52,369 nt of DNA from an uncultured Clostridia bacterium (GTDB lineage: Bacteria > Bacillota > Clostridia > Christensenellales > Aristaeellaceae). Positions within the stretch are counted from its first letter, which is position 1; every line of letters starts with the position of its first letter. Location of the stretch: contig CAMJUL010000021.1 of NCBI GenBank assembly GCA_946408995.1, positions 1-52,369 on the forward strand, written 5' to 3'. Made by a program: the position numbers and the translations under genes. The notes beneath the pieces were generated by a model, which saw only the letters and a program-made list of their open reading frames with translations, was not told the origin of the DNA and made no database searches. Below, piece by piece: positions 14,983 through 24,247 of this stretch.

Positions 14983-15904
14983 GGAACGTCTGAGAGAAAT
15001 GCCCTTCGACCCGGAGATCAACCGTTTGGAGGCGGACGAGTCCCTTAGGCGCCGCATCCTTCGCGCCGCCCGGGAAAAGCCTGCCGCGGCGCCCGGATGG
15101 AAACGGTTCGCTCCTCTCGCGGCGGCCTGTGTTCTGCTGCTGGCCCTTTGCGGCGGATGGGCCTATGAGCGTTTCAGGCCGAGGGAGGAGACGCCCATCC
15201 TCCTGACCAGCCAGGCGGCGGGGGATACCGAGGCGCTGCCCGGGGCGGAGCGGGGCATGCTGGATGTCAAGAACGGCTCCGTGAGCATTTCCTCCCAGTC
15301 CGTGCCGGCCTACCACAGCGTCTGGGCCCAGGGCTCCGGGGGGCATTATCCCCTGATCGGGGTTCGGGGAAAATACTACCGCATGCTGGTGAGCCCGGCC
15401 TCCATTTCAGCTTCGCTCCTTGGGGAAGCCTTGGGGAACGTGGAGGAATACACCTCCGAACCCGCGCTTTCCGGGGCGTCGCTGGTGTCCAACGTGGTGG
15501 GAGCGGGCGGAACGGTCTACGCGGTCAGCGGCATGAACGGCGCCGCGGCCGCTGCGGAGGTCGACGGCGTCCTTCGCGTGTTCCAGCGGGTCTCCTACGC
15601 GGGGGCGGCCCTGACGAGTGGGGAATCCCTGAAGGATACCCTCCGCTGCGGCGGCGTGACCGGCATGGAACTGAGCGGCGTCGGCCGTCTTTCCGGCGGC
15701 GCGGCGAAGGAGGCGTGGAACATCCTCTCCTCCCGGGCGTCCTATCAGGGTTCCGGCTGCGCGGAAACGGGTCAGTGCCTGCTGATCTACCTGGACAACG
15801 GCCTGACCATGCAGCTGTGCGTCAGCGGCGAAACCCTTCAGGGCTGCGGAACCTGGGCCTGTCCCGACTTTTTCAACGCGTTTTACAGTCTTTCCGGGGT
15901 CTGA
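14969..15904 (+). CDS. Single-pass membrane protein, putative anti-sigma factor
   Basis: A 311-residue protein with a short cytoplasmic N-terminus (residues 1-45, MKSVEERLREMPFDPEINRL), one membrane helix (about 47-66) and a roughly 240-residue extracytoplasmic domain of no recognised family. Overlap with the sigma gene (14 bases with the chosen GTG start) and topology argue for an anti-sigma factor that senses an envelope signal. No ZAS-type HxxxCxxC motif is present. GTG at 14969 is preferred, with AGGAG ten bases upstream; GTG at 14960 is an alternative. The outer domain has six cysteines, several close together (TLRCGG; GSGCAETGQCLL; GCGTWACP), possibly disulphide-bonded. Function is inferred from position only. 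Confidence 0.6.
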   Translation: MKSVEERLREMPFDPEINRLEADESLRRRILRAAREKPAAAPGWKRFAPLAAACVLLLALCGGWAYERFRPREETPILLTSQAAGDTEALPGAERGMLDVKNGSVSISSQSVPAYHSVWAQGSGGHYPLIGVRGKYYRMLVSPASISASLLGEALGNVEEYTSEPALSGASLVSNVVGAGGTVYAVSGMNGAAAAAEVDGVLRVFQRVSYAGAALTSGESLKDTLRCGGVTGMELSGVGRLSGGAAKEAWNILSSRASYQGSGCAETGQCLLIYLDNGLTMQLCVSGETLQGCGTWACPDFFNAFYSLSGV

Positions 15905-16021
15905 TCCCCTGTTCCTTCCTCCTTTCGTGATCTCCTGTCCCCAGGCCCGGTCAGCCCCGCGGCCCGGGGATTTTCCATGATCGGGACCGCTTTTCCGCTT
16001 TACGGCGGCAGGGGAATATGG

Positions 16022-16027
16022 TATACT
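16022..16027 (+). promoter_or_regulatory. Extended -10 promoter of pdp
   Basis: TATACT preceded by TGG (extended -10), 64 bases before the GTG start; -35 not evident. Confidence 0.6.
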
Positions 16028-16091
16028 GAAACACGGTAAAATATCGGCTTTGTTTGCTGTACGCCTGAATGCCGGGTTGGAGGGGAAAAAC

Positions 16092-17438
16092 GTGGATTTT
16101 ATTGCCCTGCTGGAAAAAAAGAAACGCGGGCAGGAGCTGACGCGGGAGGAGATCGCGTTTTTCGCCGAAGGCGCCGCCCGTGGAACGGTCCCGGATTATC
16201 AGCTTTCCGCCCTTCTGATGGCCATCCGCCTGCGCGGCATGACCGACCGGGAGACCAGGGATCTGACCCTTTGCATGGCGGAAAGCGGGCACATGCTCAC
16301 CCCGGATGTGGGGGGCGTTCCTGTGGACAAGCATTCGACCGGCGGCGTTGGGGACACCACGACCCTGATCCTGGCCCCGCTGGTGGCGGCGGCCGGGGGC
16401 AAGGTGCTCAAGATGAGCGGCCGGGGACTTGGACATACGGGGGGCACGCTGGACAAGCTGGAATCCATTCCGGGAATGCGGGTGGACCTGTCGGAGGAGA
16501 CTTTTGTCCGCATCTGCAGGGAGACAGGCTGCTGCGTGACCGGACAGACGGCCGAGCTGGCTCCCGCGGATAAAACCCTCTACGCGCTAAGGGACGTGAC
16601 CGCGACGGTGGACTCGATCCCGCTGATCGCGTCTTCCATCCTTTCCAAAAAATTCGCTTCGGGCGCCCGGGCCATCGTCCTGGACGTCAAGACCGGCGCC
16701 GGCGCGCTGATGCCCACGGAGGAGGAGAGCGTCGCCCTTGCCCAGACCATGGTGCGCATCGGGACCCTTTCCGGACGCAGGGTGGTGGCGGTGGTCAGCG
16801 GCATGGACGAGCCGCTGGGGTCCCACGTGGGCAATGCCCTGGAGGTCCGGGAGGCCATAGACGTGCTTTCCGGCAGGGCCCGGGAAGGGGATCCGCTGAC
16901 GGCGGTCTCGCTGGCCCTGGGGGCCCTCATGCTGCAGGCGGGGGGCGTTGAAAAAGACTTTGAGCGGGCCAGGGCCCGTTTGAGAGGGCTGATCAGGGAC
17001 GGCAGCGGCCTGAACAAGCTCAGGGAAATGATTTCCCGCCAGGGCGGGGATCCCCGGGTGTGCGACGATACGTCGCTTTTGCCCGCCGCTCCGGTCCTCC
17101 GCCAGGTTCCCTGTCCTTCGGACGGTTTCCTTTGCGGGGTGGACTGCACCCGCCTGGGGTATATCGCCCAGCGCATGGGGGCGGGACGTGCCCGCAAGGG
17201 GGACAGCATCGACCCTGCGGTGGGGTTTGTGATCCACCGCCGGATCGGGGACAGGTGCCGGAAAGGGGAACCTCTTTTTACCCTTCACGCCCGTACGCCG
17301 GAGAGCGCCGACCGGGCGGAGGGAGAGCTGCTTTCGGCCCTTTCCTTCTCGGAGGCGTCCTGCCCGAAGGCGAGGCTGATCTGGGATATCGTGGATGAGA
17401 ACGGGGTCTACCCGTTGACCGGGGAGGGCCTTTTCTGA
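16092..17438 (+). CDS. pdp: Pyrimidine-nucleoside phosphorylase
   Basis: A 448-residue phosphorylase that splits uridine, deoxyuridine or thymidine with phosphate for nucleoside salvage. The glycosyltransferase-family signature is visible as DKHSTGGVGDTTTLILAPLV and MSGRGLGHTGGTLDKLESIPG, and KTGAGALMPT gives the phosphate-binding region; the C-terminal domain ends with the usual alpha/beta subdomain. The GTG at 16092 is preferred because GGAGGGG lies six bases upstream and the protein then begins with the standard DFIALLEKKKRGQELTREEI; an earlier ATG at 16050 lacks a ribosome binding site. First gene in a plus-strand run; the repeat protein follows after 53 bases. Confidence 0.92.
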   Translation: MDFIALLEKKKRGQELTREEIAFFAEGAARGTVPDYQLSALLMAIRLRGMTDRETRDLTLCMAESGHMLTPDVGGVPVDKHSTGGVGDTTTLILAPLVAAAGGKVLKMSGRGLGHTGGTLDKLESIPGMRVDLSEETFVRICRETGCCVTGQTAELAPADKTLYALRDVTATVDSIPLIASSILSKKFASGARAIVLDVKTGAGALMPTEEESVALAQTMVRIGTLSGRRVVAVVSGMDEPLGSHVGNALEVREAIDVLSGRAREGDPLTAVSLALGALMLQAGGVEKDFERARARLRGLIRDGSGLNKLREMISRQGGDPRVCDDTSLLPAAPVLRQVPCPSDGFLCGVDCTRLGYIAQRMGAGRARKGDSIDPAVGFVIHRRIGDRCRKGEPLFTLHARTPESADRAEGELLSALSFSEASCPKARLIWDIVDENGVYPLTGEGLF

Positions 17439-17491
17439 GGGGAAGAAGACCCCTGAAGCCTTTGTGATTATTGCTCGCGGGAGGCGGCGTT

Positions 17492-20341
17492 ATGCGCATT
17501 GACCTGACCTGTCCGGTGGAGGTGTGGAACTGCCACATGCCCACGGCGGAATACCCTTTCTGCACGCTGAAGATGTACAACCTGTCCAAGAAGGACGTGG
17601 CCAGTCTTCAGGTGTCCATTCGTGCGTTCAAGGAAAACGGGGATCTGCTGAGCAGGCATGTGGAACGGGTCCTTGCCCCGGAGGCCGAGGGTCAGCATGT
17701 GTTTGAGCTTTCCGTGTCCAACGAGGACGCCGTTGAGGCGGAGGACATGGAAATCCTGATCGAAAAGGTCTGGTACGCGGACGGCACGGTGTGGCGCAGA
17801 GGCGTCAGCGAACTGAATGAATATGTGCCCCAGGAACAATTGGAAGGGGCAAGGCTTGAGGTGCTCCAGGGCCTGGCTGGCCCGGACGCCTCCTACCTGC
17901 CCTCCGACCAGGGCAGCGTGTGGACCTGCGTCTGCGGACGCCCCAACGCCTCCGGCGAGGAGGCCTGCGCCCGCTGCGGAAGGGACAAGCACGACGTGTT
18001 CACCAAATTGAACAAGGCGGAGCTTGAAAAGATCATCCTGAAAAAACAAAGCGAACTGGAGGAGGCCGAGCGCGTCCAGCGCGAGCAGGAGCGCAAGGAG
18101 GAAGAGGAAAAGGCGGAGATCCGCCGCAAAAAGAAGCGCCGCCGCCGTCTGATCCGCAACATCGCGGCCACGGTGATCATCGCGGCGCTGGTTTTCTGCG
18201 CCGTCTGGTTCTACGGCATCCCCTACTACAAATACATGCGGGCCTCCCAGGCCCTTGAAAACGGCCAGTACGCCCAGGCCAAGGAACAGTTCCTGGCCCT
18301 GGACGCTTACGGCGATGCCAAAGACATGGCGCTGGAATGCGATTATCAGAGCGCCATGAGCGGGCTGAAAAGCGGGACCCTGACCTCCCTGCGGATCGCC
18401 CAGGAAGGCTTTGACAGCCTGGGGAGCTATAAGGACAGCGCCCTTCGGGCCAAGGAAGCCCGGTATACCCTGGGGGAAAAATACATGGCCAACAGCGAAT
18501 GGGAGAAGGCCATTGCCCTCTTTGAGGAGGTATCCGGGTACGAGGACGCCGACAGGAAGCGGGTCCAGGCGGTGTATGCCTGGGCCACCGACCTGTTCCG
18601 GAACGGGGACTATGCCGCCGCGCGGGAAAAATTCCTTTCCATCCAGGGCTATCAGGACGCCGCGACCCAGGCGAAGGAATGCCTTTACCAGATCGCCAGC
18701 CGCCTTTTGGAGGAGGGGAATCCCCTGGAAGCCGTGGAGATCTTCCATGGGGAGGAACTTGTCGGCTACAGGGACGTGGAACGGAAGATCCAGGAATCCT
18801 ATTACGCGGCCGCGGAGACCTTCTTTGCCCAGGGCGAATATGAAAGCGCGGCGGATTATTATCTTCTGGCCGGGGATTACAGCGACGCCCTGCGCAAGGC
18901 CAGGCAGTGCCTGTACGACCCCGCCGTGGCGGCCATGGAGCGGGGGGACTACCTGTCCGCGGCGGAGATGCTCCAAAAGATCCTGACCTACGACGACGCA
19001 CAGAAAAAATGGGAGGAGTGCGTCATGGCCCTGGGCCAGGAAGCCATGGCCAACGGCAGCTGGGGGGAGGCCTCGGACTGGTTCAGCCTCCTTGCGCCGG
19101 AGAACGCCCAGGCGGAGACCCTCCTGAACGAATGCGTGTACCGCCAGGCGAAGGCGGCCATGGAAAACGGGGATGCGGAAAAGGCGCAGGCCCTCTTTGC
19201 GGAGATCCCGGGCTATCAGGACGCGGATTCCTTCCGGGCGGAACTGCTCTACGGCCAGGCCATGGCCCTGGTGGAGGAGAAGAAATACGCCGAGGCGGAA
19301 CCGCTGCTGGAGGAACTGGGCACCTTTGAGGACAGCGAGGAGGAGCTGAAGCGGACAAGGTACCGCCTGGCCATCGCATGTCTCGAGGAGGGGGATTATT
19401 CCAAGGCCATCTATTACCTGGACCAGCTGGGGGACTATGAGGACGCCGGGGAACAGCTCAATCGCGCCAGGTACCTGCTGGCGCTGGATTACAGAAACAG
19501 CGGGGAATTCCGCAAGGCGGCGGACATCCTGTATGTGATCCGGGATTACAACGACGCGGACCAGCTCTACAGCCAATGCGTGTATGACCTGGGCACCACG
19601 GCCCTGGACAGCGGGGACTCGGAGGCCGCGGCGAACTATTTCTCTACGATTTTCGATTACCGGGACGCCCGGGACCTCTACAACCGGACCCTCTATGCCG
19701 ACGCGGTGGCCAAACGCGCGGAGGGGGACTATGCGGGCGCCGCGGTGCTGTTCACAAAGATCGGGGACTATGAGGACAGCGCGGAGCAGGCTGTCGAGTG
19801 CCAGGACATGTACTACGCCTCCGCCTACCGGGACGCCATGGACGCATACGGGCGCAAGGACTATGCGGCGGTGGTGTCGCTTCTCAGGGATATGGACCTG
19901 ACGGCGCTGCCGGAAAGGTACCGGGACCTGGAGGAAGTGTACAGGGAATCCGCCTACCAGGCCGCGGAGGCCCTTTACGCCGCCAAGAAGCCGTATGAGG
20001 CCCTGACCTATTACCGGCTGATCCCGGATTACCGGGATGTGTCCTCCCGCAAGCTGACAAGGACCTGCTACCTGATCATCGGCGTCTGGGAACTGGACGG
20101 GAAGGTCAAAATGGAATTCCGGGAGGACGGGACCTGCGTGATCGACGGACAGGAGCATTATTACTTCGCCGACCAGTACGGCGTGTATCTGGGCGCTTCT
20201 CCGGAGCGGTCCGGCATGGAATACGCCTACAACATCTACCGGTGCACGGACAAAGTGCTGAACCTGATGCCGCAGGAAAAGGGCAAGTCCCTTCTCAGGA
20301 TGAGCCGGGTAACGCAGGAAGCGGCGGAGGCGGCGGAATGA
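17492..20341 (+). CDS. Giant zinc-ribbon / transmembrane / TPR-like repeat protein
   Basis: A 949-residue protein of no named family. N-terminal beta-rich domain (1-140); a zinc-ribbon-like cluster C146, C148, C159, C162; a highly charged coiled coil (about 172-218, rich in E, K and R); one membrane helix (221-243); then about 16 TPR-like repeats (about 250-890), each 34-40 residues, marked by GDYxxAxxxF and a following YxDAxxxxxxxxY. The last 65 residues (GVWELDGKVKMEFREDGTC onward) form a small beta domain resembling lipocalin-like DUFs. The zinc ribbon and coiled coil are predicted cytoplasmic and the repeats outside. It has GGGAGG before the ATG and overlaps the acyltransferase by ATGA. 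Probably an envelope scaffold; function unknown. Confidence 0.8.
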   Translation: MRIDLTCPVEVWNCHMPTAEYPFCTLKMYNLSKKDVASLQVSIRAFKENGDLLSRHVERVLAPEAEGQHVFELSVSNEDAVEAEDMEILIEKVWYADGTVWRRGVSELNEYVPQEQLEGARLEVLQGLAGPDASYLPSDQGSVWTCVCGRPNASGEEACARCGRDKHDVFTKLNKAELEKIILKKQSELEEAERVQREQERKEEEEKAEIRRKKKRRRRLIRNIAATVIIAALVFCAVWFYGIPYYKYMRASQALENGQYAQAKEQFLALDAYGDAKDMALECDYQSAMSGLKSGTLTSLRIAQEGFDSLGSYKDSALRAKEARYTLGEKYMANSEWEKAIALFEEVSGYEDADRKRVQAVYAWATDLFRNGDYAAAREKFLSIQGYQDAATQAKECLYQIASRLLEEGNPLEAVEIFHGEELVGYRDVERKIQESYYAAAETFFAQGEYESAADYYLLAGDYSDALRKARQCLYDPAVAAMERGDYLSAAEMLQKILTYDDAQKKWEECVMALGQEAMANGSWGEASDWFSLLAPENAQAETLLNECVYRQAKAAMENGDAEKAQALFAEIPGYQDADSFRAELLYGQAMALVEEKKYAEAEPLLEELGTFEDSEEELKRTRYRLAIACLEEGDYSKAIYYLDQLGDYEDAGEQLNRARYLLALDYRNSGEFRKAADILYVIRDYNDADQLYSQCVYDLGTTALDSGDSEAAANYFSTIFDYRDARDLYNRTLYADAVAKRAEGDYAGAAVLFTKIGDYEDSAEQAVECQDMYYASAYRDAMDAYGRKDYAAVVSLLRDMDLTALPERYRDLEEVYRESAYQAAEALYAAKKPYEALTYYRLIPDYRDVSSRKLTRTCYLIIGVWELDGKVKMEFREDGTCVIDGQEHYYFADQYGVYLGASPERSGMEYAYNIYRCTDKVLNLMPQEKGKSLLRMSRVTQEAAEAAE

Positions 20342-21594
20342 GTACGGAAAACGTCACGGTCCCGGCCGCCGCCGGGGGGAAAAAGCGGCTGCATTGGGAG
20401 CGCTGGAGCGCCCTTCCGGGGGAAAAATACGTGGACGTGCTGGACGGGGTCCGCGCGGTACTGATCTTCCTGGTGGGATGGTTCCACATCTGGCAGCAGT
20501 CCTGGCTGACCCCCTATGTGGTGATCGACGGCCGGTACCACAGCCTGGACCCGCTTCTCAGGTCCGGGTACATCTGGGTGGACGGCATGATCCTTCTTTC
20601 GGGGTTTTTGCTCTACCTGCCCTATACCCGCAGGCCCTGGCGCAAAGGGGACGGGAAGCGGTTCTTTCTGCGGCGGTTCGCCCGGATCTACCCTTCCTAC
20701 GTCCTGAATGTGCTGGTGTTCTTTTTTTACCGGTGGGACCGGTACGGCACCGCGGCGGACCGGGTGCGGGACCTTGTGGCCCACCTGACGATGACCCATA
20801 CCTTCAGCTACGCCACCTACTACGCCAGCTCCATGAACGGCGCGCTGTGGACCGTGGGGGTCGAGGTCTGGTTTTATCTTTTGTTCCCTCTGGTCTGCCG
20901 CCTGTTCCAGCGCTGGAAGGGCTGGACCTTCGCGGGAATGCTGGCCGTGGCCTTTGGCTTCCGGGCCTGGGCGGCGACGTTGAGCGACACCGGGATGGTG
21001 TTCAACCAGCTGCCGGCGTTCCTGGACGTGTATGCCCTGGGCTTCGCGGGGGCGGAGGGGTACACGGCCCTGCGGGAAAAACTGAAGGGGACGGACGGGC
21101 GTTTAAAAGGCCTGTTTGCCGTGACGCTTTTGTGCTGCATTCTACTCATGGCCCGTCTGGTGACGGAGCAGGCCTCCAGAAGCGGGCAGGACCAGATCCG
21201 GCTTGGACAGATGGAGATCCGCTTTACCCTGGCCCTGGCGCTGACGGGCGCCATGGTTTCTGCTGCCTTTACCTTCGGAGGGGTGCGTTTTGTGCTGGGC
21301 AACCGGGTCATGGCCTTCCTGTCCTCGGTTTCCTTCCAGTTCTACATGTACCACCAGGCACTGGCGGTGATCATGAAGGAAAACCGCTGGATCCCTTCCG
21401 TGAGCCTGACCCCTCATATGGACGGGGAATGGCCCTGGCAGCCGGTCTATACCCTGATGTGCTTCCTGGTGCCGCTGGCGCTGGGAACGGTGCTGACCTA
21501 TGGCTTTGAAAAGCCGGTGGGCAGATGGATCCTGGGCCATTTCCGCTCAGGAAATAAAAAAGAGGCCCCGCAGGGGCAGGACACGCCGTCCTGA
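20338..21594 (+). CDS. Acyltransferase family 3 membrane protein (OafA/YrhL-like)
   Basis: A 418-residue integral membrane acyltransferase with about ten hydrophobic segments. The family pattern DVLDGVRAVLIFLVGWFHIW supplies the conserved near-N-terminal histidine, followed by GYIWVDGMILLSGFLLYLPY, FFLRRFARIYPSY and the WTVGVEVWFYLLFPL signature. Such enzymes O-acylate cell-surface polysaccharides, peptidoglycan or macrolides. The start overlaps the repeat-protein stop (ATGA at 20338), so these two proteins are likely made together and may act on the same surface polymer (inference). A phosphohexomutase that could feed sugar nucleotides follows after 34 bases. Confidence 0.88.
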   Translation: MSTENVTVPAAAGGKKRLHWERWSALPGEKYVDVLDGVRAVLIFLVGWFHIWQQSWLTPYVVIDGRYHSLDPLLRSGYIWVDGMILLSGFLLYLPYTRRPWRKGDGKRFFLRRFARIYPSYVLNVLVFFFYRWDRYGTAADRVRDLVAHLTMTHTFSYATYYASSMNGALWTVGVEVWFYLLFPLVCRLFQRWKGWTFAGMLAVAFGFRAWAATLSDTGMVFNQLPAFLDVYALGFAGAEGYTALREKLKGTDGRLKGLFAVTLLCCILLMARLVTEQASRSGQDQIRLGQMEIRFTLALALTGAMVSAAFTFGGVRFVLGNRVMAFLSSVSFQFYMYHQALAVIMKENRWIPSVSLTPHMDGEWPWQPVYTLMCFLVPLALGTVLTYGFEKPVGRWILGHFRSGNKKEAPQGQDTPS

Positions 21595-21628
21595 CGCCTT
21601 TGCGGACAGTTTAAAGGAGGAATGGCCC

Positions 21629-23341
21629 ATGAACAAGGAATACCTTCGCTGGCTGGAAAAAGGCGCGGATCCCGCGGTCCGGAGCGAACTGGAAAGCATC
21701 CGTGCGGACGAGGCCGCGGTGGAGGACCGCTTTTATTCCGACCTGAAATTCGGCACCGGCGGACTGAGGGGCGTGATCGGCGCGGGGACCAACCGGATGA
21801 ACGTCTATACCGTTGGCCGCGCCACCCAGGGCTACGCCGTCTACCTGAAGGAGCGCTATGGCGAGGCCAGTGTGGCCATCAGCCATGACAACCGCAAAAA
21901 CAGCGACGTTTTTGCCCGGCGCACCGCCGCCATCCTGGCGGGAAACGGCATCCGGGTGTATATGTATCCCGAATTGATGCCCACCCCCATGCTTTCCTGG
22001 GCGACCCGGTATTACCATTGCCAGGGAGGCGTGATGATCACCGCCAGCCACAACCCGGCCATCTACAACGGCTATAAGGTCTACGGTCCGGACGGCTGTC
22101 AGCTGACCGACGACGATGCCCACGCAGTGGAAAAGGCCATCGCCGGGCAGGATTACTTTGACGGCATCCTGGAGGCGGACTTTGAGAAAGCGGTCCAAAA
22201 CGGCAGCATCCAATGGATCGATCAAACGGTGATCGACGGGTTCCTCCGGATGGTGCAGGCCCTGGCCCCCGGGGAGGAAAAGGAAGCCGCCGCGCTGAAG
22301 ATCGTTTATACCCCTCTGAACGGCACCGGCCGGATGCCGGTCACCCGGGAACTGGCCATGAACGGCTTCACCGACGTGACGGTGGTCCCGGAGCAGGAAA
22401 TGCCGGACCCGGAATTCACCACCTGCCGCTATCCGAATCCGGAATTCAAAGAGGCTTTGGAACTGGGCCTGAAGCTGATGGCGGAAAAGCGCGCGGACCT
22501 GCTTTTGGCCACGGACCCGGACTGCGACCGGGTGGGGACGGCGGTCTGGGACGGCAAAGAACAGCGCCTGATCACCGGCAACGAGATGGGCGTACTGATG
22601 CTGGACTACATCTGCGCAAAGAAAACGGCCGAAGGGACCATGCCCCCCCATCCGGTGGCGGTCAAGACCATTGTGACCACGGACATGGCCAGGAGATGCG
22701 CGGACCATTACGGTGTGGAGCTCAGGGACGTATTGACCGGCTTCAAGTACATCGGGGAGCAGATCGCGCTTCTGGAGGCGGAGGGCCATCCGGAGCGGTT
22801 CGTCATGGGCTTTGAGGAGAGCTACGGGTACCTGACAGGCACCTCGGTGCGGGACAAGGACGCGGTCAACGCCTCCCTGGTCATCTGCCGGATGGCCGCC
22901 CATTACAAGGCCCGGGGCCTGACGCTGGCGGACGCCCTCCGGGACGCGGAAAAACGCTTCGGCGCCTTCAGGAACCTTTTGGAGAACCACGCCTTCGCCG
23001 GGCAGGAGGGCATGCGGAAGATGGCCGCCATGATGAGCGCCCTGCGGAAGGACCCGCCCAGGGAGGTCATGGGCCTGAAGCTGTGCAGGCTCCAGGATTT
23101 TGAGACGAAGACCGATACGGATTTCGAGACCGGCAGCGTGACCCCCATCACCCTGCCAAAGAGCAACGTGCTCAAATTCTATTACGGGGACAAGGTGACC
23201 GCCGTGGTCCGTCCCAGCGGCACCGAGCCGAAGCTGAAAATTTATCACGCCGTCCGGGGCGACTCTCCGGAGGAGGCGGAGAAGCTGCTTCAAAACTGGC
23301 AGGAGGCCTTTGGAAAGATCACGGAGCAGCTGAAGGCGTAA
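21629..23341 (+). CDS. Phospho-sugar mutase (phosphoglucomutase/phosphomannomutase type)
   Basis: A 570-residue alpha-D-phosphohexomutase of the Bacillota PgcA size class. Catalytic serine loop TASHNPAIYNGYK with S140; metal-binding loop ATDPDCDRVG; sugar-binding loop GFEESYGYL; phosphate-binding loop RPSGTEPKLKIY near the C-terminus. AAAGGAGG lies eight bases before the ATG at 21629; an overlapping out-of-frame ATG at 21622 is closer to the site but not in frame. It interconverts glucose-6- and glucose-1-phosphate, and so supplies UDP-glucose for envelope glycans and glycolipids. It is last in the operon and ends at a strong terminator. Confidence 0.92.
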   Translation: MNKEYLRWLEKGADPAVRSELESIRADEAAVEDRFYSDLKFGTGGLRGVIGAGTNRMNVYTVGRATQGYAVYLKERYGEASVAISHDNRKNSDVFARRTAAILAGNGIRVYMYPELMPTPMLSWATRYYHCQGGVMITASHNPAIYNGYKVYGPDGCQLTDDDAHAVEKAIAGQDYFDGILEADFEKAVQNGSIQWIDQTVIDGFLRMVQALAPGEEKEAAALKIVYTPLNGTGRMPVTRELAMNGFTDVTVVPEQEMPDPEFTTCRYPNPEFKEALELGLKLMAEKRADLLLATDPDCDRVGTAVWDGKEQRLITGNEMGVLMLDYICAKKTAEGTMPPHPVAVKTIVTTDMARRCADHYGVELRDVLTGFKYIGEQIALLEAEGHPERFVMGFEESYGYLTGTSVRDKDAVNASLVICRMAAHYKARGLTLADALRDAEKRFGAFRNLLENHAFAGQEGMRKMAAMMSALRKDPPREVMGLKLCRLQDFETKTDTDFETGSVTPITLPKSNVLKFYYGDKVTAVVRPSGTEPKLKIYHAVRGDSPEEAEKLLQNWQEAFGKITEQLKA

Positions 23342-23345
23342 AATG

Positions 23346-23396
23346 GACCCGTTAAAAAGGGGGGCTGTCTGTGTGACAGCCCCTTTTTAACGGGTC
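23346..23396. terminator. Bidirectional terminator between pgm-type gene and thiT
   Basis: GACCCGTTAAAAAGGGG and CCCCTTTTTAACGGGTC form a near-perfect long stem, GGCTGTC/GACAGCC at its tip; internal A/T tracts provide U-runs in both directions. Confidence 0.85.
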
Positions 23397-23439
23397 AAAT
23401 CCCCTTCCCGGGCACGATCCAATGCGCCTTGGGGACCTT

Positions 23440-24156
23440 TCAGCGCTTCATCGTCTGCATCACCGGTTTGAACAGCGGGATGGCAAGGACGCAGCAGACG
23501 ATGAATTCGGGGATCAGGTAGGTGCAGTTGTAGACGAGGCTGGGCAGGAAAGCGGTGTCCCAGAACACATAGCCGGCCAGCGTGGCGGAAAGGCCCCTCA
23601 GGAGCAGGGCGATGAACATGGCGGCATAGAACGCAAACAGCTTTCCGTTATCGGCGAACTGGGTGAACGGGCGCTTTTTTGCAAAGGTCTTGTAGAGCCC
23701 TCCGAAGCCGAGCGCGGCGTAAGCCAGGAAGTAATCCAGAAGGACCTGCCAGACGTTCAGGAACCAGCCGCCCTCCAGGTACTGGAGAAGGCCGTCGATC
23801 AGGCCGGCGACCAGCCCCGGGACGACGCCGAAGCCGGCGGAAAAGAACAGGACGGGCAGCATGCTGCCGGGGGTGACGGATCCGCCCTGGGGCATTCGGT
23901 ACAGACGGATACAGGACAGGACAAAGCTCAGCGCTACGGACAGGGCGCCGTAGGAGATCACGCGCGCGCTCAGGGTGGGCTTGTTTTTGCACACGACCAG
24001 AAGCAGGATGCCCAGGGCGGCCAGGACCCCCAGCGCGATCCAGACCGTGGGCGGGAGTTCCGTCAGTTTTTTGAAGACCGTTTCAAAAAAACCGGGCTGG
24101 GCTTCGGGGGCGGCAGCGGTTTCTTCGGCGATCGCAGAGGAAAACAGGTACAGCAT
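23440..24156 (-). CDS. thiT: Energy-coupled thiamine transporter ThiT
   Basis: A 238-residue membrane protein with six hydrophobic segments, the S-component of an ECF transporter that binds thiamine. The family signature is visible: GGSVTPGSMLPVLFFSAG, then GVVPGLVAGLIDGLLQYLEG, and the downstream YFLAYAALGFGGL. Compared with Lactococcus ThiT it has an N-terminal extension of about 60 residues with an extra hydrophobic stretch (residues 35-55). The start at 24156 has AAAGGAAGG upstream; an earlier ATG at 24210 would lie inside the terminator hairpin. A TPP riboswitch precedes the gene, confirming the thiamine assignment. ECF energising subunits (EcfA, EcfT) are not in the window. Confidence 0.92.
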   Translation of the reverse strand: MLYLFSSAIAEETAAAPEAQPGFFETVFKKLTELPPTVWIALGVLAALGILLLVVCKNKPTLSARVISYGALSVALSFVLSCIRLYRMPQGGSVTPGSMLPVLFFSAGFGVVPGLVAGLIDGLLQYLEGGWFLNVWQVLLDYFLAYAALGFGGLYKTFAKKRPFTQFADNGKLFAFYAAMFIALLLRGLSATLAGYVFWDTAFLPSLVYNCTYLIPEFIVCCVLAIPLFKPVMQTMKR

Positions 24157-24194
24157 GGCAAAAACCTTCCTTTCTTTCCGCCGGGCGGCCCAAA

Positions 24195-24221
24195 GAAAAA
24201 ACCCGCGCATGTATGCGCGGG
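24195..24221 (-). terminator. Intrinsic terminator in the thiT leader (riboswitch expression platform)
   Basis: CCCGCGCAT and ATGCGCGGG form a nine-base-pair stem followed by six U residues on the minus strand, between the TPP aptamer and the thiT start; expected to form when TPP is bound. Confidence 0.85.
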
Positions 24222-24247
24222 GAAACAGCCAAACGCCTGGGCGTTTC

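Noticed and set aside
17060-17398. Alternative reading frames inside pdp and the repeat protein as overlapping genes
   Set aside because: Proline/glycine/arginine-rich composition, no motifs, and fully explained as shadow frames of high-GC coding DNA.
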